The position numbers and the translations under genes are program-made. The notes under the pieces were generated by a model, which searched no databases, had not been told where the DNA came from, and was given only the letters and a program-made list of their open reading frames with translations. This document shows, piece by piece, positions 24,189 to 36,250 of a stretch of 64,000 nt of DNA (position 1 is the first letter of the stretch; each line of letters opens with the position of its first letter). The stretch comes from Macrocybe gigantea (Eukaryota; Basidiomycota; Agaricomycetes; Agaricales; Callistosporiaceae), in assembly GCA_011319805.1 (NCBI GenBank), contig SJRY01000239.1, positions 1-64,000 on the forward strand, written 5' to 3'.

Positions 24189-24764
24189 GATGGCGACGAG
24201 TCGTTAGATAAAAAGAGTGTGATGGTTAAAATTGGACAAACGGGAAAAATAGTGGGCGAAGGGGGGAGGAGACAATGCGGGTCTTTTTCTTCTATAAGAA
24301 GGTCTGCCATTCGCTAATCCTCGATGACGATCTTGCGGAATTAAAACTTATTAATGGCAGAATTGATGCGGGTTGACTTACGTGAGTCTGTAGCCAAGAA
24401 CTGAGCCAGCATGGCATCAGCGCGCAATAGCGTTTAGTGTAAATATCCGGAGACGGCGCTTTTTGCCCGTGAAAAGGGAAAAACAAAATGCGTGAATAAG
24501 GATATCTGCCTGACTGCGAATGGTCCCAAGACGATAGCCATATCCTTGAGTTGGCAATAATCATGCATTATCAGGACATTTGTGACGAACTGGAAACATG
24601 TTGAACTTGCCGCCTCGGGTCCAACGCCGTCCCGATGCGCGGACCCCGGAATCAACCTCGTGCTCCGGCATGACCTGGCAACCACGTGAGAACCTTCGTG
24701 AACACCACCCTCACTGGCCTTAGATGCAGCTTTCTGCACGTCCTTGTCCTACGAGGCGTCTACG
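24189..24764. other. Intergenic region between CE4-A and DHHC fragment
   Basis: Divergent spacer. It should contain the CE4-A promoter. Open frames are short and unconvincing. Confidence 0.4.
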
Positions 24765-25260
24765 ATGAGCCGGAATTACTGCTCGCGGGCTGTCTTTCGT
24801 TGCTTCAAAACGTTAGAAAGATGGGGTGACAAGATCACCGGTGCGGCTGGCCGTTATTTCGTCGGTTTGGCAGCCATTCTCCTGACCACCGGCACAATCT
24901 GCTTCTGTCAGTCTTTTTTCTTTCTTCGTAATTCCGACGATTTTTGTTTACAATTGCACTTCGCTTTTCGTCACCAGTCGACGCGATAATGCCGAACCTG
25001 TCATTACCTATCATAAGTCTTCCGGCATGCATGCTCATAGCCTTAAATCTCCACATGCACTATTTCTATGTCTGCACTATCCACCCGGCTTTGTTGAGGA
25101 CCTCTACCTGAAGCTGGCACAAGCATCCTTTGGGCGAAGAAAAAGAAGCAGTCAAGTCCGGCCAGAGTGGCAGATGGTGGTGTGAGATTGGTCTTCTTCC
25201 CTGAACATAACGAAGGCTTCCACGACACAATGTTCAAAGTGTGGCCAGACCAGACCAGAG
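24765..25260 (+). pseudogene. 5' fragment of a DHHC palmitoyltransferase gene
   Basis: Reads CSRAVFRCFKTLERWGDKITGAAG and FVGLAAILLTTGTICF (first TM). After a GTCAGT...CAG intron it continues with LPIISLPACMLIALNLHMHYFYVC (second TM) and, with one extra G at about 25088, PGFVEDLYLKLAQASFG. A last recognisable exon has QCSKCGQTRPE, the start of the Cys-rich domain. The DHHC core expected next is not found downstream. So the gene is cut after the first Cys pair and frameshifted. It resembles the Pfa3/Pfa4 type of vacuole or ER protein S-acyltransferase. Confidence 0.65.
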
Positions 25261-25650
25261 GTATGCAGCAGCTCCTTCGTTTTGTCTCTCAATTTGTTCA
25301 CGATGTGATCTTCAACATGTTTTTCCTTCCTGCCCGTCCATTTCTCTCGCAATCATAGGTCATCTTGTTCTTTTCCCGCTCATCCGGAGCCAATGTCGCG
25401 TTTCAAGAATAAATATGACGATAGACTTTGCTCATGACTTGCAGTGGACTCCACAGGGGCCAGAATGTCTCGCTCAACTCTCCATTATCCGCAATGTAAA
25501 CAATCATGGACCTACACGTCGTCAGTCACATTTTTGGTAAGGAAACGTGACAAAAAGTCACAGTGTAATGCTAGATCTGTGACATGGCACTCCTGGATTG
25601 GCTGATGGCTCATGCTATGTTCAGGAGAGAAGCAAGCCGGTATACGGTGG

Positions 25651-25768
25651 CGACATCTTCTGTCCTCAATCAAACGCTCGCCAGCATCTTCCTCTTGTAT
25701 AGAGACGTGATCGCTGTTGCACGATCTGTCACGGTGTCTTTTCCTTACGTCCAAATCCGAGATACTGT
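25651..25768. repeat. Dispersed repeat, copy 1
   Basis: Shares a 41-bp exact core with 63680-63720 and weaker similarity for about 80 bp beyond it. It lies in the gap after the DHHC fragment. No terminal repeats or transposase seen, so its nature is unknown. Confidence 0.7.
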
Positions 25769-25999
25769 TTGAGAGTCGGGACGACTGAGCCATGATGCAC
25801 TGGTGATGCGGTTTAGTGCTGAGAAACGGTTGCTCTGAATCGCACGAGAATTAGATACATTTCGTCATGGGTATGACGAGTCAAACGCTGGGTAAAAAAA
25901 CATATAGCTGACAAAAAAATCACGAAATTCCTCGCCTGGCAAAGGTGGAATACATGAAAGCCCAAATTGCATCAGGTCGGCTCACCAGACTCCTTAAAC

Positions 26000-26400
26000 T
26001 GATCTTTCCCATACTTCAGGTCCGTCGAGGACACTCTGCGCTCTGAAGATACTCGGATCTATGTACCCCAATGACCGAGCTTTCAACGCCTCGCGGTCGT
26101 TGTCATCGTCAAGCACGATCACCAAGGCGCGAGTTATTTCATGGTTGGGTCGGGTTCCGCAAGCCATATACTTGAAACCATCTCGATCGGTTTCGGTCCT
26201 TCAGTATCAACTGGATGGCAACATCCACCTTCTCATAACCAACCAAGTCAGCCAGTTTCGAGCGGCTGATTTCTAAGCCTTTGATGTATCGGCGAGAAAC
26301 CAAACGTCTTTCGTCAACCAACGAGATCAATCGCGGCTGTTGCGCGAACAACCAGCCAAGTGGAGTTCAGATAAGTCACGAGTCACTGTGTGACTGTCCG
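26000..26400 (-). pseudogene. Unidentified coding remnant
   Basis: Two frames read like one protein broken by a one-base shift near 26180. The first has RLVSRRYIKGLEISRSKLADLVGYEK and the second ITRALVIVLDDDNDREALKARS followed by LGYIDPSIFRAQSVLDG. Composition is coding-like but no family was recognised and no start is clear. It may be a fragment or an unpolished gene. Confidence 0.3.
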
Positions 26401-26815
26401 GGTACTTGATGAGCGAATCCGAATGGGCCTCTCAACCTGTAAGATGATTGGTTCTCTTTGCACCGTTCCGTGTTCTGTTCGGCAGCACATTTGATACATA
26501 CCATTCCAGAAACGCAGAGCGAAGGTCGATGTTGCCTCCTTGCGACTAGAATATCAAAAGGCTAACAGATGTCCCGACAAACACAACAACAGGACGAATA
26601 TACATTAAATGGTCATCAATGTTTACATACGAATGGATATATCGTAAGTCATTAAAAGAGAACACCTGTGGGACACCAAGACAGAAATTAAAGCGATGGC
26701 GATGGAATAGCACGATGTGATGATAAAGTCCGCAATCATGAAAACAACAAAAAGGAAATAACGATGTCCTTAGGCGTAAAACGTGTCCGAAGTAATCAAA
26801 TGAAGCATAAGACTC

Positions 26816-28222
26816 TCAACAGTGCCATGATGACTGTTATGATGTAACAGTAAGTAGGGGCGAAGGGGCAAATTGGAGAAGGACGCACATCAGGAGTTCC
26901 AGGAGCTCCGACGCTCTGATAAGCAGGCAAGCCAAGGCATTCGGCGACCGTGACGAGTCGGTAACCTGCCTGCTGCAGCTTTTGAATGGCGTAAGGAAGG
27001 ACCTGATGCCTGTGTTTGGCGCAAATGAGTATGAGTCCAAACCTCTTCATCAGCACCACAGGCATTTGCTTACACAGTGGTTTCTATTATTAATTAACGT
27101 CATCAGTCGTCGAGAATCGTTTGAGATGGGTGAATATATCTACCTATCGTTTCATGATTTAATGCCAGGATCGTGCTTGGGTGCTGGGCAATCCTTTGGT
27201 CGTAGCTTGCTTTGCTTTGTGCAACGCTGGCACCAACAGAATCGCCAGAACTGGGAAAACGTTTGGCTCACACTCGACGACGAAAAAGTTCGTGGACGTA
27301 CTCGAAGTCCCAGTTGACGAGTTTCTGACCGCGGATGTAAGATGCTTGGCGGACAAGGTCGTTGTAATTTCCATAAGCTAAGGCAAAGGTTGAGGAGCGG
27401 GCTCACGCGAACTCGCAAAACTGGAACTTACGAGGGCGCATGAAGGCGGGGACGACCCCGAGAATCCTGTTCAAGGCCTCTGTTAACCCGTCATCGGAAT
27501 AATTCAGTACTGATCCACGGGTGGACAAATCCGCGCTTACGTTCAACTCGCCACATTTCATCATGAACTAAATGCGATCAAGATCATAATTAAAACCCGA
27601 TCGTGCCACTCCGCCGAGACAAGACATACTTTGGTCCCATGTAAGTGTGGAGAGGTCTTTGTGAGCCCACGTATGCGAAGCAACCTGGTGACCATGGTCG
27701 TAGGCATACTTGACGCGTTTTATCTCATCCGCGTCGTAAATGCAAGCGTCTGTGAAGGAGTGGCAATGCGTAAGCCGCCCAGCCATAATACGGAGGAAAG
27801 TCGATGAATCAGAGAGAATGCACTAACAATTATTCCCATCTAACCATCAAAATCTAGTCAGCCATAAGTCCGATGTTAGGAGATGGTGACGTACTGAAGA
27901 AGAACGTGCCAGTAGCATTGGCGGCGACGAGAGCCTTGCTCACATCGTACCTTTAAAGAGTCAGCCACACAGACCAGCTACACCATAGGTTTTGACTTAC
28001 AGATACACCCAGGGTCCGTCATCCTGATCGTCGACATTAAAGAAACGTGCGCTTCATTTGAGTGTCATATAAGCATAGGTACATGTCACCACTTACGAAA
28101 GTTAACGCGACGGTATTTGGCTGTGTGCACCTGGTGATAACTTGAGCAAGCTGGCGCTTTTCCACCGGACTGGCGATGCTCAGTGCAGCGAGAGACGCGA
28201 CGAACAAAGCGGAAGCGCGCAT
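26816..28222 (-). CDS. CE4 polysaccharide (chitin) deacetylase, copy B
   Basis: The start is fixed by the signal peptide MRASALFVASLAALSIASP followed by a KR dibasic site. It has the same exon plan as the other copies: VALTF|DDGPWVYL, NATGTFFF, GHQVASHTWAH, VHDEMWRVE, VPAFMRP|PYGNYNDLV (motif 3), LVNWDFE, STILALNHE and KLQQAGYRLVTVAECLG, ending SSWHC. No frame break was found in the parts I followed. Expected to be secreted and to deacetylate chitin. A TATAAAAG box lies 93 bp upstream (28315-28322). About 2.6 kb separates it from copy A. Confidence 0.88.
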
Positions 28223-28314
28223 AATGACGAATAGATGAAAGCTTGGGGAGGATGTGTCCACGAAGAGCTGAATGTTCCTACGAGGATAGGGGACGAAGCC
28301 GGCAAGAGGTCGAT

Positions 28315-28322
28315 CTTTTATA
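28315..28322 (-). promoter_or_regulatory. TATA box of CE4 copy B
   Basis: TATAAAAG read on the minus strand, about 93 bp before the ATG. Spacing fits a fungal core promoter. Copy D has a similar TATTATAAG at about the same distance. Confidence 0.5.
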
Positions 28323-30124
28323 CTGTTTCATTGCTGACCATTCCTAAATTTCGCAATGCTTGAGGTCGACAGACGTACCTTTTTTGTTTGTGCTTCTGGC
28401 CCCTCCAGTGTGCACACGCCCTGATGACTAGGATCTTGTACGTACTAATGAATGGCACCCAAATTTAGATAAATACCTCTAGCCCCTTGGACTCGGCAGG
28501 TCAAGATGGAGAAGTGATACACCAAAAATGCTCCTATGATCGATTATTCGGGCTATTTTTCAGTTCCCTTCCTCCGTGGAGGAAGCCAATTTCAGGGCAT
28601 TTCACCAGTCTCGGCCGGCCGCCCGAAACATATCGACCCGTATTCTATCATATTATCAAGGTTAAGGCAATCAGTCGCCGTGGCTCGAGTAGCGAGACAA
28701 GCTGTCCGATTTTTTGAAGGAAATCAGGGACTTTCAGGACTGGATCAGGTCCGTTGTAGGGAGGCGGGATCACCTGATTCGCGCGTATAGGAGCGCGGCC
28801 GCCACGCGCTGTTGGACCGTGCCTGGATGTTGCTCACGACGAACGCGAGAAAGACCGGGTCTTGCGATACCGCCGTTTTGCATCCGCAAGCCCAGAATGA
28901 CAAAACGGTTCTGGTTGACAGATACCATACTTCGTCTCCGATGAAGCTGGAACGCGAGCGCGGAGAACAGACATCGCCCCACGACATTGGGCTAGAAGCC
29001 GTAATCGCTGGATCTGCGATTGGCGGCCGTTTCTCTGGACAACCCGGACGCCAAGGCTCGGCATTGCGAGACGCATAACGTATCGTGTATCTGCCGTTCT
29101 AGTCGGCGTCGCATCCGATGAACGAGAAAAAAAGCCATCCTGTCGACTAGAAGACGTCCGAAAAACCGTCATACATGAAGAGCCACGAGGCCGAAACTGC
29201 ACCCGAAGCATCTCATCGATGCAGCCGTCGTGACAGAACAGAAGGAATGTGACTAGTGATCTCGAAGCTTGTGTCAAATTTTAGAGCAAGCCTCCGTCAC
29301 ATCTTCAAGAGATGAATAGCCCTTGCCCATGGCGTGGCTAGACATCCTCTAGAGCACGCAGCCAAGGACCTCTACGAATGCAAGAAAACACAATGACCGG
29401 TTGAATCTTGGTATGCTTAAAACGGGCATTAATAGCCGGCCTGGAATCATTCATCCCCAATCAGGAGATAAAGATATAGCAAATCAGGTTAATCATCAAC
29501 AAGCGTGACAAGCGCCGGTCTAGGTCATTCGGTATTTTAAAGCGCCTTAACAGCATCGAGCCATATGTTGTCGAAAAAGAGCTTGGCAGGCGGTGGGAAG
29601 AAACCTTCGAGGATAGAGTAGATTACGTAATGTATTTGGTTGACGGGGTCGTGAGGCGTTCTGCTTCCAGATTTGCATCGCCTCCGTCAGTAGAGACGCA
29701 AAGAATGTTGTGAATGTTGCACAGCAGTAGAGCAACGCGATGACATGCACTGCACTCATATCGTCTTACTGGATCGTAGTAATGATGATACATCATGGAG
29801 TGGAGTATGACGAGTCAAAAGAAACCAACCACGATACAGGAAAGACTGACGAGAGAATACATGGGACCCAAGGGATGTAAGGTCTGGTATCATGCATAGC
29901 ATCAATAGGAATAGATAAAAAGAACTACTTCGAGATGGCATTAGTGTTGCAGTTGCCCAGGATGAAATTCCGATGTGTGATGCATTCCATGAGTTAGTTC
30001 GCTGACATTCGAGAGGTACGTTCCCCAATCGTCCAATCTGGAGAAACAGGAGAGGTAAACGGATGGGTAAAGGAGTAATTCTAATATGAGAGAACAACGG
30101 AGATCAGGAAAGAAAACCAATGAC
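28323..30124. other. Intergenic region, 1.8 kb
   Basis: A GC-richer patch around 28660-29280 gives a chance-looking Arg/Ser-rich open frame on the minus strand, with no motif. Nothing else recognised. It separates CE4-B from the 3' end of the Zn2Cys6 regulator. Confidence 0.4.
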
Positions 30125-33100
30125 TCACTCAAATCCTGTTGGAGCGCTTGACCACATCGCGATCGTATCGCTGTCTATTAGATCCAAGGGGTCCGCGCTG
30201 GTAGGCACAAAGCGCTCTAACGCAGACGGATCTATTTGCTGCTGCTGGACGTCTATCTGCTGGTCCAAATCAAAGCCAAAGGGGCGGATGGCAGCTGACC
30301 CGCAGAGCCAGCCACGGCGCCCATTGAAATGGACGCCGAAGTCGATGACGAACTTTGCGCGTGTGACGGAATATTCAAACCACTCTGATCATATGACATC
30401 ACAGAGGCGCTGCTAGGCATCGTGAACACTGACGGTATAGCATTCGACCCGTACGAAGACGCCGAAGTCGAGGCCTCGCTTGGCATTTGGCCCATTACGT
30501 TCGGTGTGAGGACGTTCGATGATGCCGGAGTTGGATACCAGTATCCCAGATCAGAAGCAGACAACGAAGACGCCGACGACGATGACTGCTCGTGTGTGAA
30601 CATGCTTTGTCCATGAAGGGGCAACCTGCCGAGTTCATTGCTGTAAACCGGCAGCGAGAACGTCACCCGTGAGCGAGGCTGCTGTTGATTTTGTGCCTGC
30701 GTCGTCGACGGTGGCGGTGGCGGCTGAGTCGCTATTTGCACAGAAGGGATCGAGCTCACGCGCTTAGGACCCGCATAGCTGCGTGGTCCGTCCTGGACCA
30801 TCGGAGTCGTGGCAATCGGCGTCGATGACCTCGGACTCTCGGCACCGCGATCGCGTTTGTTAGACGCCGGAGGACTTGCTTTTGGAAGAGGCAAGTCGCC
30901 GACGAACGCTAGCTCGTAAAGGATGTCCCTTTCAAGGAAATCAATCAACTGAATAGACATCATCAAAATGCAAAAATTCGCATACCATAATCGACCAACA
31001 GATATCCACCTCAATGTTTTAAGAGAGAATGACGTTAGTTTCTTGGCTCCTGACAAGGATCTATGATGGACAGCTTACTTATGCTCTGACCCCTTTAACG
31101 CCTGCATGCACTTGTGCACATCTGCCATTTCTCGATTTGGATCGGTCGTTAAACCAGACCGCTTACCACCCCAGATATTCAACAAAAGGACGATTCGCGG
31201 CGGTGAATACAACCATCTATGGGCGGACCAAAAAGCTGTAAGCATCCCTCGGACATCGGGAAATAAGGTATCGCACCTGTATTTGAGGGGTTGTTAAACC
31301 ACCCCGCTTACGTTGAATGTCAATAACGTGACTGCAAGCTCGCGCCGCATTGGTGCAAATGGCCAAGGAAGGAAACGAGAGCGTGGAAGGCCTGCGGGGC
31401 GAGGGATGAATGGCCGATGCACGAGAATCTGGATATGGTAATAAATGGAGTATAGGACAGCAGATTGGGTGAAAAAATTTATATTTTCGCGATTGGGATC
31501 CCATCGAACTTTAATTGGTGAGACTCGGTTCGGCGCAGCGCTATTCCGGAGCTTGACTCACGATGGTCAGGCAGCGAATCCACCCACTTGTTCAAGGCCG
31601 AGTCTAGCTCGGCGACGATATGTTGTTCCCACTGTTGTCCGACAAAGCCTAGAAGTATCTTGGACTTATTGATAGAATACTGAGAAAAACATATAGCAAC
31701 ATGGTCAACGACGACAAGCAGAGGAGCGGGGTGCGACAAACAATGGTGCGAAGCGTGAATGCGAGAACTTGATTCAATTTGATGAACGAGACAAAGGCAG
31801 ACACAAGAGACGGTTTTCCCGGAGGTTGCTTGAAGCATTGCTCTGGGTCTGGATGATACCAATACTCGTCGTCGCATTCGATTGGCATATCCAAGTCATA
31901 ACTGAGAATGAAGAGTAAATGGCTCGGGCGGAACAGCAGTTCGCTTCTCTAGACTCACTCTTCATCATGAATAGCGCACGGTCGGCCAAGAGCGGCGCTA
32001 ATCATACGGTCCAAGCAGATAAGTACCCTTGTAAATTTGCTGATGAATCCTCCATGCGCCGTTCTAAGTTGGTTGGCTTACCAGACTGCTCGTTTCCGGA
32101 GCTCGCCTTCGGCAGCGGTGTTTTCGGAATATGAATTTTGTCTATGCGCGCCCACGTCTTGTGCCAGTCTGACGCCGATGCCAACCATAGTCCAGCAAGC
32201 CTGGGGTGTCGAGGTCCCTGTAGGAACTGGACGTAGAGCTAGCGTCAAGCAACGAGATGGTTAGGAGGTCGCCTCTTTTACGAAAACGCGAAGTAAACTC
32301 ACGGAATGGAACTGTAGGTCGTACAGAGAGGGAGGCGCAAGCAAGGACGATTTAATGGCTTGGACTTGCATGAACCATTTCCAACCCGCGGAATGAAACG
32401 TGTCCACGCCATCGAGCAAAACACGAGGATCATCAGAGAACCGCGATCCGACCGCGCAAGCGAGCAAGACGGTAGCGCCAAATGACTCGTTCCTGTAGTG
32501 GAGGCCCTCCGCAATCTCTCTTTCGAAAGTCGGTCGATGAAGGAGCGGCAGGATCAAATTCACATGCTTGAAATACAGGTCAATCAAAGAATGGATGAGA
32601 TCCTCATCTGGAATTCAAAACGTCGCGGCTCGTGAGCGGTTGCAGGACGTTCCCACTGTCAATGACAAGTTCAACACGAAGAGACTAAGTAAAACAAGCA
32701 AGGTCAAAAACTGACCCTCGGACATCGGGAAATAAGGTATCGCACCTGTATTTGAGGGGTTGTTAAACCACCCCGCTTACGTTGAATGTCAATAACGTGA
32801 CTGCAAGCTCGCGCCGCATTGGTGCAAATGGCCAAGGAAGGAAACGAGAGCGTGGAAGGCCTGCGGGGCGAGGGGATGAATGGCCGATGCACGAGAATCT
32901 GGATATGGTAATAAATGGAGTATAGGACAGCAGATTGGGTGAAAAAATTTATATTTTCGCGATTGGGATCCCATCGAACTTTAATTGGTGAGACTCGGTT
33001 CGGCGCAGCGCTATTCCGGAGCTTGACTCACGATGGTCAGGCAGCGAATCCACCCACTTGTTCAAGGCCGAGTCTAGCTCGGCGACGATATGTTGTTCCC

Positions 33101-35099
33101 ACTGTTGTCCGACAAAGCCTAGAAGTATCTTGGACTTATTGATAGAATACTGAGAAAAACATATAGCAACATGGTCAACGACGACAAGCAGAGGAGCGGG
33201 GTGCGACAAACAATGGTGCGAAGCGTGAATGCGAGAACTTGATTCAATTTGATGAACGAGACAAAGGCAGACACAAGAGACGGTTTTCCCGGAGGTTGCT
33301 TGAAGCATTGCTCTGGGTCTGGATGATACCAATACTCGTCGTCGCATTCGATTGGCATATCCAAGTCATAACTGAGAATGAAGAGTAAATGGCTCGGGCG
33401 GGAACAGCAGTTCGCTTCTCTAGACTCACTCTTCATCATGAATAGCGCACGGTCGGCCAAGAGCGGCGCTAATCATACGGTCCAAGCAGATAAGTACCCT
33501 TGTAAATTTGCTGATGAATCCTCCATGCCGCCGTTCTAAGTTGGTTGGCTTACCAGACTGCTCGTTTCCGGAGCTCGCCTTCGGCAGCGGTGTTTTCGGA
33601 ATATGAATTTTGTCTATGCGCGCCCACGTCTTGTGCCAGTCTGACGCCGATGCCAACCATAGTCCAGCAAGCCTGGGGTGTCGAGGTCCCCTGTAGGAAC
33701 TGGACGTAGAGCTAGCGTCAAGCAACGAGATGGTTAGGAGGTCGCCTCTTTTACGAAAACGCGAAGTAAACTCACGGAATGGAACTGTAGGTCGTACAGA
33801 GAGGGAGGCGCAAGCAAGGACGATTTAATGGCTTGGACTTGCATGAACCATTTCCAACCCGCGGAATGAAACGTGTCCACGCCATCGAGCAAAACACGAG
33901 GATCATCAGAGAACCGCGATCCGACCGCGCAAGCGAGCAAGACGGTAGCGCCAAATGACTCGTTCCTGTAGTGGAGGCCCTCCGCAATCTCTCTTTCGAA
34001 AGTCGGTCGATGAAGGAGCGGCAGGATCAAATTCACATGCTTGAAATACAGGTCAATCAAAGAATGGATGAGATCCTCATCTGGAAATTCAAAACGTCGC
34101 GGCTCGTGAGCGGTTGCAGGACGTTCCCATGACAAGTTCAACACGAAGAGACTAAGTAAAACAAGCAAGGTCAAAACTGACCAGATGTGGATGCCAGAAT
34201 TCTGGCCGTATTGAACCGAGGATGGGTCGCTTGAATCGGTGGTGCCGGTATACTCGTTTTCAGTTCTATAGCCGTTTGAATAAGCATGGCTCCACTGGTT
34301 TTCCGAAAAAAGCGAAAGTCGATGGGGTCAATGGAAAGCCGTTTGAGGTTGTCGGCGATGATGATATGCTCGTTTTCTTCATCGTGCAACTCGTCGACGG
34401 AGGCAGAGGGCTGCCAACCCTGCGAATTACGGAGGTCGCGATATCTCGCGGATCCCTAGGTCCCATTACTTCTGATACAGGGGGTGCACAAGCCTTGAGC
34501 CGCAACGGTTCGCTTTCCAACACGGCATCCAAGTCGCTGAGGATGTCTTCATCTGGGCAGAGCTGAATTCAAGACGTTAAACATATTCTTGGCGGCGAGG
34601 CAAAAAAAAAAAGCCACTTGCCTTCCTATGAGTCTTTCCATCTTTTCTAGCCGGTTTTCAAGGCTCTCGACGTATCTAGATGTTCGGCCCTTAGTAAGGT
34701 GGAGGTCGCAAGACAGTGTGAGCTTACCCCTTTGGCGGGCCTCGTTTCTAAAAAGTGGCTCGAATGTTTTTCAGGTCGAAAACGTCTCTCGCAAACGCAC
34801 CTTCGCGGCTTCGACATAGGTACATCGAAGTTGTACGCGATGCAGTTCGAGCATCGGTTCCCGGGCATTTGGACGCCATCGCCTTTAAAGACAACATAGA
34901 AAGTTAGAGGAGCCGGTCCAACGACGACTGGGAGCTTGCTTACACCTGACTGATGAGCCAAATTTGAGTTGATATGTTTTTGTGTTCAATTCCTCCTTTT
35001 CTTCCTCCTGCAGATGTCACATGCCCGCTGTATTCTCCGTTTCTTCAAACCCTGGAGCGAATTCTCAACCTCGTTGGGTTCATCTTCGTTGGAAGACAT
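30125..35099 (-). CDS. Zn2Cys6 fungal-specific transcription factor with internal duplication
   Basis: The start reads MSSNEDEPNEVENS, then KKRRIQRACDICRRKK at about 35010-35060. After that the frame hits a stop. The second half of the Zn2Cys6 cluster (GNRCSNCIAYNFDC) is at about 34820-34870, followed by YVESLENRLEKMERLIGR. The fungal transcription-factor domain lies in exons with DLIHSLIDLYFKHVNLI, LHRPTFEREI, GLWLAS, ISAALGRPCAIHDE, DMPIECDDEYW and FIPSPRRPS. The C-terminus is Ser/Gln-rich, ending MWSSAPTGFE. A 1.47-kb segment holding most of this domain is present twice; the plus-distal copy (32715-34180) reads in frame while the other has several single-base losses. Further one-base gaps occur at about 34263, 34837, 31246 and 30283. 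Collapsing the duplication would give one normal gene. Likely a nuclear regulator. Confidence 0.75.
31246..32714. repeat. 1.47-kb tandem duplication, copy 1
   Basis: Near-identical to 32715-34180. It lacks single bases in runs at about 31403 (G), 31929 (G), 32057 (C), 32216 (C) and 32612 (A), and has one 7-bp insertion near 32648. Unit boundaries lie inside one intron and one exon of the regulator gene. Confidence 0.95.
32715..34182. repeat. 1.47-kb tandem duplication, copy 2
   Basis: The better copy: conserved transcription-factor motifs stay in frame across its exons, including RPFIPSPRRPS, which copy 1 loses by one G. The junction with copy 1 shows a shared short GACC sequence. Confidence 0.95.
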
Positions 35100-36250
35100 C
35101 GTAGAGAAAGGGCACTGTGGATGGAACCACTTTGATATGAATGGTAATCTGTAACGGCTTTATAAATGGATCGAAGCAGGCATAACAGGCTACAAAGGGG
35201 CACAAACCAATTACATAACTTTTGATCGAGCCCTTTGCCGTCAGATTACGCGCCCAAACGCCTCCGAAGACAAACGCCTAGCCAACCAAGAGTACTGCGT
35301 TCCACTCTGACAGCTAGAGCACAGCAGCATATTTCACACAAAATCGCAGCTCTGTTCCTATCAATCCTCGAAGGCTGCCAGTCGGCTCTTTTTGCCTTCC
35401 GTCATGAACTGTGCTCGAATCATCGCTGCTATAGTTACTAATCAACTGCGGGGCCTTGCCATGAGTCTCGTAGAAGCCTCGTCGAGTCATTTACGGTCAG
35501 CATGACTCTGATAATCCCTTTTGAGACGCGATCACCTGCAGATCGTATGATTTGAGAGCCTCGAACACACAGAAGGGATCAAAAACAGGTCATACTTAGT
35601 CAGTGAAACCAGGTGCAATTAAGGTTTACCATAGATATACGACACAAAGTTAGAAACCACACCACAATTATATACGATTGAAGGAGGAGGATACAACAAC
35701 GCTACTATCAATACGAGACGCAAGGTGATAAGTGACAATGTTTACAACTGCAGAGAGCGGAGAGAAAAGTGATTAAGATCCAGGAATATGCTTTGAAACG
35801 TAAATAGTACACAGCAAAGTCGGAGAAAGGAAAAGGCATGGAGGGAATAAAGCATGAGGCAACGATGGAAAACTGATTCCCGACAGGTAACTCCTGAAGT
35901 GGAGAACACGTCGATTCGGACTAGCCGACCGAGGTATCCAATTCCAATGAAGATTGCAATGCGTTGTCGGATGAAATGTCGATGGATTGTATGATGAGTC
36001 ATTCGTTGCGGTTGAGTGATTAACGTGGACGACGAGATCGATATTAATGAGACATGCAGCTGGCGGCATCGAGAATGTATGTAAGAGATGTAAGAACGGA
36101 GGTGCAACCTGTGAGAATCGCGAAGACTGACTGAGGAAAGAGTGAGGAAAGCTCGTGTTCACAACAACTCTTGGGTTGGGAGCAGACAAGGCGCCCCGAA
36201 GATGGCAGACGGAAGTGCCTGATATCAACGATTTGTTTTCTCTATCTTCT
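35100..36250. other. Intergenic region, 1.1 kb
   Basis: Promoter of the Zn2Cys6 gene and 3' flank of the next gene. Open frames are short or are shadows of the neighbouring coding sequence. Confidence 0.4.

Noticed and set aside
27181..27320. Suspected frameshift in CE4 copy B
   Set aside because: Rereading the bases shows the frame SVGASVAQSKASYDQ is intact; the suspicion came from misreading a repeated short run.
28834..29277. 147-codon minus-strand open frame
   Set aside because: Arg/Ser-rich, no motif, no plausible neighbour exons; looks like a chance frame in a GC-rich patch.
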